A DNA stretch of 64,000 nt from RYN-230 sp963837515 (GTDB lineage: Bacteria > Actinomycetota > Actinomycetes > Streptosporangiales > Streptosporangiaceae). Each line of letters opens with the position of its first letter. Within the stretch, counting starts at the first letter, position 1. Shown here one piece after another: positions 58,846 to 64,000 of the stretch. The notes beneath the pieces were generated by a model, which saw only the letters and a program-made list of their open reading frames with translations, did no database searches and was not told the DNA's origin. The stretch spans positions 62,001 to 126,000 of the forward strand of contig CAWINT010000014.1 of NCBI GenBank assembly GCA_963837515.1. Reading direction: 5' to 3'. Position numbers and translations under genes: made by a program.

Positions 58846-58851
58846 TAGGGT
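58846..58851 (+). promoter_or_regulatory. Possible -10 box of pafA
   Basis: TAGGGT 12 nt before ATG 58864, with GGGGGAG between them. Confidence 0.4.
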
Positions 58852-58863
58852 CGGGGGAGCGAC

Positions 58864-60222
58864 ATGGACAGACGAATTTTCGGCCTGGAAAACGAATACG
58901 GGGTCACCTGCACCTTCCGGGGTAGCAGGCGGCTGTCGCCGGACGAGGTAGCCAGGTACCTCTTCCGCCGCGTGGTGTCGTGGGGCAGGAGCAGCAACGT
59001 GTTCCTGCGCAATGGGGCCCGGCTGTACCTGGACGTGGGCAGCCACCCGGAGTACGCGACCCCGGAATGCGACAGCATTCTCGACCTTGTCGTGCACGAC
59101 AAGGCGGGCGAGCGGATCCTGGAAGGGCTGCTGGTGGACGCCGACCGGCGGCTCCGCGAAGAGGGCATCGCCGGCGACATCTACCTGTTCAAGAACAACA
59201 CCGACTCGGCCGGCAACTCCTACGGCTGCCATGAGAACTACCTGGTGGGACGGCACGGTGAATTCGGCCGGCTGGCCGACATCCTCATCCCGTTCCTGGT
59301 CACCCGGCAGGTGATCTGCGGCGCCGGGAAGGTGCTGCAGACCCCGCGGGGCGCGGTGTACTGCGTCAGCCAGCGGGCCGAGCACATCTGGGAGGGCGTG
59401 TCCTCGGCCACCACCCGGTCCCGGCCGATCATCAACACCCGGGACGAGCCGCACGCCGACGCGGAGCGGTTCCGGCGGCTGCACGTCATCGTGGGCGACT
59501 CGAACATGAGCGAGACCACCATGCTGCTCAAGGTCGGGGCGACCGACCTGGTGCTGCGGATGGTCGAGGCGGGCACGGTGATGCGCGACCTGACCCTGGA
59601 GAACCCGATCCGGGCCATCCGGGACGTCAGCCACGACATGACCGGCCGCCGCCGGGTCCGGCTGGCCAATGGCCGGGAGGCCAGCGCCCTGGACATCCAG
59701 CGGGAGTACCTGGCCAAGGCGCGGGACTTCACCGACCGGCGCGGCGCTGACGCGGTCACCCGGCAGGTACTGGACCTGTGGGAGCGCACCCTGCACGCGG
59801 TGGACACGCAAAACTTCGGCCTGGTGGACCGTGAGATCGACTGGATTACCAAGTACCAGCTGATCGAGCGGTACCGGGCCAAGCACGACCTGCCGCTGTC
59901 CTCGCCGCGGGTGGCCCAGCTGGATCTCGCCTACCACGACGTGCACCGCGGCCGCGGCCTGTACTACCTGCTGCAGAAGCGCGGCGCCGTGGCGCGCACC
60001 GCGCGGGACATCGATATCTTCGAGGCCAAGTCGATCCCGCCGCAGACCACCCGGGCCCGGCTGCGCGGTGAGTTCATCCGCCGCGCCCAGGAGCGGCGCC
60101 GCGATTTCACCGTGGACTGGGTGCACCTCAAGCTGAACGACCAGGCGCAGCGCACCGTGCTGTGCAAGGACCCGTTCCGGTCGGTGGATGAGCGGGTGGA
60201 GAAGCTCATCGCCGGTATGTAA
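58864..60222 (+). CDS. pafA: Pup ligase (proteasome accessory factor A)
   Basis: 452 aa, the usual PafA length. ATP-dependent ligase that attaches the C-terminal Glu of Pup to substrate lysines; same fold as Dop and glutamine synthetase. N-terminus RRIFGLENEYGVTCTF carries the catalytic Glu residues; LFKNNTDSAGNSYGCHENYLV and RPIINTRDEPHADAERFRR (quoted in part) are shared with Dop; VDWVHLKLND near the C-terminus is PafA-specific. It lacks the Dop loop. A hairpin follows its stop. Confidence 0.96.
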   Translation: MDRRIFGLENEYGVTCTFRGSRRLSPDEVARYLFRRVVSWGRSSNVFLRNGARLYLDVGSHPEYATPECDSILDLVVHDKAGERILEGLLVDADRRLREEGIAGDIYLFKNNTDSAGNSYGCHENYLVGRHGEFGRLADILIPFLVTRQVICGAGKVLQTPRGAVYCVSQRAEHIWEGVSSATTRSRPIINTRDEPHADAERFRRLHVIVGDSNMSETTMLLKVGATDLVLRMVEAGTVMRDLTLENPIRAIRDVSHDMTGRRRVRLANGREASALDIQREYLAKARDFTDRRGADAVTRQVLDLWERTLHAVDTQNFGLVDREIDWITKYQLIERYRAKHDLPLSSPRVAQLDLAYHDVHRGRGLYYLLQKRGAVARTARDIDIFEAKSIPPQTTRARLRGEFIRRAQERRRDFTVDWVHLKLNDQAQRTVLCKDPFRSVDERVEKLIAGM

Positions 60223-60224
60223 TA

Positions 60225-60250
60225 CGGTGCCGGCCCGGGGGACGGCACCG
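60225..60250 (+). terminator. Hairpin after pafA
   Basis: CGGTGCCG (60225-60232) and CGGCACCG (60243-60250), 8-bp perfect stem with a 10-nt loop, starting 3 nt after the pafA stop. Confidence 0.55.
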
Positions 60251-60350
60251 CGCCAACCTTAATGGCCCGGCCTAGCAACCTGCTCACTATGGTCAGGTGA
60301 TGCCGGTAGGCTGGCGGCGCTCATCATCGATACGACAAGGGTTTCCCCTC

Positions 60351-61301
60351 ATGCGACGCATTGCCGTTCTGCTGTCCGTCCCGCTGCTGGCCACGGCGGC
60401 CCTGGCCGGCTGTGGTTCCTCGCCCAGTTCCTCCGCCCCGGCCGTGTCGGTGAGCGGCCACTTCGGCGCGAATCCCAAGATCAGCATCCCGAGCCAGGCC
60501 GCGGGGAGCAAGCTCACGGTCAAGACGCTGATCCACGGGAATGGCCCGGCGCTGAGCAAGACCGATGCCTTCGTCGGCAACTACGCCGTTTACATCTGGA
60601 GCGGGAAGAGCCACAAGCTGGCCGAGAGCACCTTCACCTCGAAAAGCCCGGCGCTGTTCAGCGGGCAGCTGCTGCCCGGGCTGCAGACGGCACTGCAGGG
60701 CAAGCGGATGGGCAGCCGGGTGCTGGCCGTCGTCCCGCCCGCTGAGGGGTACGGGAAGAACGGGAACTCCCAGGCCGGGGTCTCCGCCAAAGACACCCTC
60801 GTGTTCGTGGTGGACATGATCAAGGAGTTCCCGAACAACGCGTCGGCCGCGGGCAGCCACGTGACCAACGGCGGCGGCGCGCTGCCCACGGTTACCCCCA
60901 AGTCGGGCACCGCGCCCACCATCACCATGCCGTCGTCCTCGCACAAGCCACCCACCACCCTGGTCACCAAGACTCTGATCAAGGGCACGGGCGCGCCGGT
61001 GCAGAAGGGCCAGACGGTGGTCACCCAGTACGTCGGCGCGATCTGGCGGACCGGCAAGGTGTTCGACTCCTCGTGGAGCCGGAACCAGCCGTTTGGGTTC
61101 ACCATCGGTTCCACCCCGAGCCAGGTCATCACCGGCTGGGACAAGGGGCTGGTCGGGCAGACCGTGGGCAGCCGGGTGATGCTGATCGTCCCGCCCGCCG
61201 ATGGCTACGGCAAGACTGGCAGCAGCCAGGCGGGGATCAAGGGCACCGACACCCTGGTCTTCGTGGTGGACATCCTCGGGGCCGTCAGCCCGGCGACGTA
61301 A
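60351..61301 (+). CDS. Lipoprotein with two FKBP-type peptidyl-prolyl isomerase domains
   Basis: 316 aa from ATG 60351. Signal peptide MRRIAVLLSVPLLATAALAGC with lipobox ALAGC; Ser-rich linker. Two FKBP folds follow. The first (about 55-165) has a weaker core (GYGKNGNSQAG, VFVVDMIKEF). The second (about 205-316) has more canonical elements (FDSSWSRNQPFGFTIG, VITGWDKGLVGQTVGSRVMLIVPP, DTLVFVVDILG; quoted in parts). A folding helper anchored on the outer face of the membrane. FKBP lipoproteins next to pafA are common in actinomycetes. Confidence 0.92.
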   Translation: MRRIAVLLSVPLLATAALAGCGSSPSSSAPAVSVSGHFGANPKISIPSQAAGSKLTVKTLIHGNGPALSKTDAFVGNYAVYIWSGKSHKLAESTFTSKSPALFSGQLLPGLQTALQGKRMGSRVLAVVPPAEGYGKNGNSQAGVSAKDTLVFVVDMIKEFPNNASAAGSHVTNGGGALPTVTPKSGTAPTITMPSSSHKPPTTLVTKTLIKGTGAPVQKGQTVVTQYVGAIWRTGKVFDSSWSRNQPFGFTIGSTPSQVITGWDKGLVGQTVGSRVMLIVPPADGYGKTGSSQAGIKGTDTLVFVVDILGAVSPAT

Positions 61302-61303
61302 CC

Positions 61304-61343
61304 AGCCCCGGGGGCGATCCCCCTGGGCCCCTCGCCATCCGCC
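61304..61343. repeat. Dispersed palindromic repeat copy after the FKBP gene
   Basis: CCCCGGGGGCGATCCCCCTGG followed by GCCCCTCGCCATCCGCC, starting 3 nt after the FKBP stop; it shares GCGA-loop and CGCCATCCGCC features with the 34.2 kb copies. May act as a bidirectional terminator with the convergent DoxX gene. Confidence 0.6.
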
Positions 61344-61357
61344 GGATCGACCGTGGC

Positions 61358-61825
61358 TCAGCTCTCCTGCGGCTTCCTGTCACCAGCCTTCCGGCCGGAA
61401 CCCTCCACGGTGTCGAGCACGGAGTCGAGCATCAGCCCGGCGCCGATACCGAGCAGCCAGAAGTCCTTGGCCAGCGCCGTGCCCTGCTGGGTCGGCCGGA
61501 GGCTGCCCTCCAGCCGCATCCCCGGGGTCTTGAGGTACAGGCCGGCCAGGCCACCCGAGAACGCGGTCAGCGCCAGGCCCGCCAGCCCGGCCGGCACCGC
61601 CGGCAGCAGCACGATGGTGCCCACCGCGATCTCGCTGGCGGCCAGCAGCCGCGTGAAATCCTGCGGCTTCAGCTTGCCCAGGAACGGGTACGTGTTGGTC
61701 GCCATGCCGTGCAGCCGGGCCGCCGTCTCCTCGTCGGCGGTCAGCTTGTTGAGGCCGGAGTTCAGGATGAACGCACCGGCGGTGAGCCGGGGAGGCAGCG
61801 TGCGCACGAGTGATTTCAGCGTCAT
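61358..61825 (-). CDS. DoxX-family membrane protein
   Basis: 155 aa, start ATG 61825; an in-frame ATG at 61861 would add 12 residues. About four membrane segments typical of DoxX/MauE-like proteins (LTAGAFILNSGLNKLTAD, LLAASEIAVGTIVLLPAVPAGLAGLALTAF, and DFWLLGIGAGLMLDSVL; quoted in parts). The family is linked to quinone or redox functions in the membrane, but its role is not established. Divergent to none; it follows DUF3866 on the same strand after 36 nt. Confidence 0.85.
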   Translation of the reverse strand: MTLKSLVRTLPPRLTAGAFILNSGLNKLTADEETAARLHGMATNTYPFLGKLKPQDFTRLLAASEIAVGTIVLLPAVPAGLAGLALTAFSGGLAGLYLKTPGMRLEGSLRPTQQGTALAKDFWLLGIGAGLMLDSVLDTVEGSGRKAGDRKPQES

Positions 61826-61861
61826 GGCCGGGGGGTCCCTTCTGCTGTTTCCTGCTGCCAT

Positions 61862-62950
61862 CTAAACGGCTGCCGGGTGACCCCCCGCGGCCAGGGTGCC
61901 CGCGTGCCGCCCGGCGGCCGCCGCGGCCAGGAAGTAAGCGCGGTCCTGGTCCAGCCCGCGGCCCATGGTCAACAGCGGCACCGGGCAGTCGCGCAGCGCC
62001 TCGTCCAGGCCGCCGGTGGGCACGGTGACCAGCGCGTGCCGGGCCGCCAGCGTGGCGGCCTGGCCGGCGACCAGCGCGCCGAAGTCCCCGGGCAGGTCGG
62101 GGAGCACCACGTCGGCCCGGGCCAGCGCCACCCGGCCGTAGCTGGTGAGGCTGTGGTGCGAGATGCCGTGATGCCGGTCCCGCGGGTCGGCGTCGCTGAT
62201 CCGCAGCGCGGCCACCGGGCGGCCGCCGAGCACCGCCGCCGCGTTCACCGCCTCGCCGCAGGCCACCCCGGAGAACCCCCACCGGGTCCCGGTGCCCAGG
62301 TTCCCCGGTCCCTGGGTGACGACGATCACCTCCGCGCCGAGCACGTGCCGGGCCGCCAGCAGGCCGGTGTGCACGGTCACCGTCTCGAGGTCCCCGCCGA
62401 ACGCCTGGCCGGTGCTGACCGTGCCGCGCAGCCAGCCCGCCGCGCGCAGGCCGGCGACGGTCCGCGAGAACCAGGCCGGCAGCGCGCCGCCGTCCAGCAT
62501 CACGTAGGCGGCGGCGGGCGGCTTCCGATCGGCCCGCAGCCCGGCCAGCACGGCGGGGAGCGCCGAGTGCAGGTCGGCCACGACCACCACCGCCCCGCCG
62601 ATGCCGTCCGCGGCGCGCAGCACCTCGTGATGCGGGGAGCCCTGCTCGTCGGCACCGAGCACGGTCGGCTGCAGCGGGGTGTACCGCGCCTTGACCAGGT
62701 GCCCGGGGCCGTCCGGGTCGGGCGGCAGCCGGTCCGGCAGCGCCACCACCAGCGCGTAACCGCCGGTGCCGAGGCCGAGAGCCAGCGCGGTGGTGTTCAG
62801 CAGCACCCGGTCGCCGGGTTCCGGCCGCCCGGTCAGCGCGGGGTAGGCGAGCGCCCTGATCCGCCCCTCGGGCACGGCGACCTCGAGTTCCACCGCCCCG
62901 GGCCACTCGCGGCGCAGGGCCAAAACCTCGCCACTGCGCCACCTGATCAC
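61862..62950 (-). CDS. DUF3866 family protein
   Basis: 362 aa. N-terminal beta-rich domain (MIRWRSGEVLALRREWPGAVELEVAVPEG, RVLLNTTALALGLGTGGYALVV; quoted in parts) followed by a Rossmann-like region (VIVVTQGPGNLGTGTRWGFSGVACGEAVNA; quoted in part) and the RDRHHGISHHSLTSYGRV motif, the most conserved part of this actinobacterial family. Function unknown; the clustered His/Arg residues suggest an enzyme. Located beside pafB in many actinomycetes. GTG 62950 is preceded by a TACCCT box at 6 nt, so it is leaderless. Confidence 0.88.
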   Translation of the reverse strand: MIRWRSGEVLALRREWPGAVELEVAVPEGRIRALAYPALTGRPEPGDRVLLNTTALALGLGTGGYALVVALPDRLPPDPDGPGHLVKARYTPLQPTVLGADEQGSPHHEVLRAADGIGGAVVVVADLHSALPAVLAGLRADRKPPAAAYVMLDGGALPAWFSRTVAGLRAAGWLRGTVSTGQAFGGDLETVTVHTGLLAARHVLGAEVIVVTQGPGNLGTGTRWGFSGVACGEAVNAAAVLGGRPVAALRISDADPRDRHHGISHHSLTSYGRVALARADVVLPDLPGDFGALVAGQAATLAARHALVTVPTGGLDEALRDCPVPLLTMGRGLDQDRAYFLAAAAAGRHAGTLAAGGHPAAV

Positions 62951-62956
62951 TCCCGC

Positions 62957-62962
62957 AGGGTA
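62957..62962 (-). promoter_or_regulatory. -10 box of DUF3866
   Basis: TACCCT on the minus strand, 6 nt before GTG 62950. Confidence 0.45.
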
Positions 62963-63001
62963 GCGTCATAGTCAACGGGCGGGCGGGGTGAAGGACGAAC
63001 G

Positions 63002-63952
63002 ATGTCACGACGGAAGACCGAGCGGCTGCTGGCCCTCGTGGTCTGCCTGCTCTCCACCGAGCGCTACCTCACCGCACTGCAGATCCGCGAGGCCGTGCCC
63101 GGCTACCCGGAGTCCTTCGAGGCGTTCAAGCGGATGTTCGAGCGGGACAAGGAAGAGCTGCGCGAGCTGGGCATCCCGCTGGAGACGGGGTCCAATTCGC
63201 CGCTGGACGACGAGCCTGGGTACCGGATTCCGCGGCAGGCCTACGTTCTGCCGGAAATAAGGCTGGAACCGGACGAGGCCGCCATGCTCTCGCTGGCGGC
63301 GCGGGTCTGGCGGCAGGCCGAACTGGCCGGGGCGGCGGCGGGCGCGCTGCTCAAGCTGCGGGCCGCGGGCGTGGACGCCGAGGAGACCACACCACCGGGC
63401 ATCGAGCCGCGGCTGCTGGCCGGGGAGGCCGCGTTCGGCCCGCTGTGGGAGGCGGTGCGGGACCGGCGGCCGGTCAGCTTCGCCTACCGGGCCGCCGGGC
63501 GCAGCGAGCCGCAGCAGCGGCACCTGGAGCCGTGGGGCGTGGTCAACCGGCACGGCCGCTGGTACGTGGCCGGGCAGGACACCGACCGCGGGGCGGTGCG
63601 GGTGTTCCGGCTCAGCCGGATCGAGGGAGACGTGCGTTTCACCGGGCCGGCCGGGTCGGTGGCCGTGCCGGAGGGCACCGACGTGCGGGAGACGGTGCGC
63701 GAGTGGGACGTGCACCCGCCGCCGCAGCGCTCGGCGGTGCTGCAGGTGCGCGCCGGGGCTGGCCACGGGCTGCGGCGGCACGCCACCGCGGTGCGCCCCG
63801 GGCCGCCCGGCTGGGACCTGGTCGAAGCGCCGTTCTCCGAGGTCGGCTGGTTCGCGGAGCAGCTGGCCTCGTTCGGCGCGGCGGTGCTCGTGCTGGAGCC
63901 CACCGACCTCCGGGAGGCGGTCATCACCCAGCTGAAGGGAGCCCTGGCGTGA
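63002..63952 (+). CDS. pafB: PafB, WYL-domain transcriptional regulator
   Basis: 316 aa. Helix-turn-helix N-terminus (RRKTERLLALVVCLLSTERYLTALQIREAV), then the WYL core: VSFAYRAAGRSEPQQRHLEPWGVVNRHGRWYVAGQD (quoted in part) and the C-terminal WCX-type extension. PafB with PafC activates DNA-damage genes in mycobacteria, independently of LexA. GAAGGA precedes ATG 63002. The stop overlaps the pafC GTG (GTGA). Confidence 0.92.
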   Translation: MSRRKTERLLALVVCLLSTERYLTALQIREAVPGYPESFEAFKRMFERDKEELRELGIPLETGSNSPLDDEPGYRIPRQAYVLPEIRLEPDEAAMLSLAARVWRQAELAGAAAGALLKLRAAGVDAEETTPPGIEPRLLAGEAAFGPLWEAVRDRRPVSFAYRAAGRSEPQQRHLEPWGVVNRHGRWYVAGQDTDRGAVRVFRLSRIEGDVRFTGPAGSVAVPEGTDVRETVREWDVHPPPQRSAVLQVRAGAGHGLRRHATAVRPGPPGWDLVEAPFSEVGWFAEQLASFGAAVLVLEPTDLREAVITQLKGALA

Positions 63953-64000
63953 ACGTGCCGCGCACCAGTTCCACCCGGCTGCAGCGGCTGCTGGCCCTGG
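63949..64000 (+). CDS. pafC: PafC, WYL-domain regulator, start only
   Basis: GTG 63949 overlaps the pafB stop. Only 17 codons are in the window: MNVPRTSSTRLQRLLAL. Identity rests on position after pafB and the start of a DNA-binding helix. In many actinomycetes pafB and pafC are adjacent and act as a heterodimer. Confidence 0.7.
   Translation, partial: MNVPRTSSTRLQRLLAL

Overview
The window is chromosomal DNA from a very GC-rich actinomycete. Evidence: GC-dominated third codon positions, many GTG/TTG starts, a complete Pup-proteasome locus (arc/mpa, dop, pup, prcB, prcA, pafA, pafB and the start of pafC), actinobacterial DUF families (DUF3090, DUF3099, DUF3866, DUF6457, DUF1707-FHA), PadR-ABC pairs, and a 6C-like small RNA. 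Gene neighbourhoods resemble the Streptomyces core chromosome, but insertions and losses suggest a different order. The genus cannot be named from sequence alone. No tRNA, rRNA, CRISPR array, integrase or transposase was found.

Layout. 1-3.3 kb: 5' part of a padR gene with a palindromic operator, an APC permease, a Cys-cluster protein and a membrane protein with a repetitive tail. 3.5-10.8 kb: selenocysteine genes selA-selB, a convergent DAO-family oxidoreductase, molybdenum-cofactor genes moaA-mobA-DUF6457 and a cysteine-dioxygenase-like cupin. The Sec and Moco genes together suggest a Sec- and molybdopterin-dependent formate dehydrogenase elsewhere in the genome. 11-13.7 kb: PadR regulator with a DrrA/DrrB-type ABC exporter. 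13.8-24.1 kb: two tandem paralogous modules, each with two ABC-2 permease genes and an ATPase on the minus strand, diverging from a two-component system on the plus strand. One permease of each module carries a large extracytoplasmic lectin-like insert. A three-hairpin 6C-like RNA closes this region.

24.3-36.5 kb: housekeeping genes. These are DUF3099, an FMN hydroxy-acid dehydrogenase, dodecin, tldE-tldD, fabG-fabI, purU, a RecD-like protein with degenerate nucleotide-binding motifs, an FHA protein, and a phosphatase/DUF3090/SCO1664-type trio that usually adjoins mshC; mshC is absent here. 36.5-49.3 kb: PAC2 protein, metH, HAD phosphatase, a dipeptide ABC operon in the order C-A-B-D-F, a small membrane protein and a RecB-like nuclease. 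49.4-64 kb: site-2 protease, trmI and the proteasome locus, with a succinate-semialdehyde dehydrogenase-like gene inserted between prcA and pafA, then FKBP, DoxX, DUF3866 and pafB.

Two genome-wide themes are visible. First, at least eleven genes have a TANNNT -10 box 6-9 nt before the start codon and no Shine-Dalgarno, so they are probably transcribed leaderless; this also settles several start codons. Second, a G/C-tract palindromic repeat family recurs at the 3' ends of genes near 31.5, 34.2, 36.5, 55.3 and 61.3 kb.
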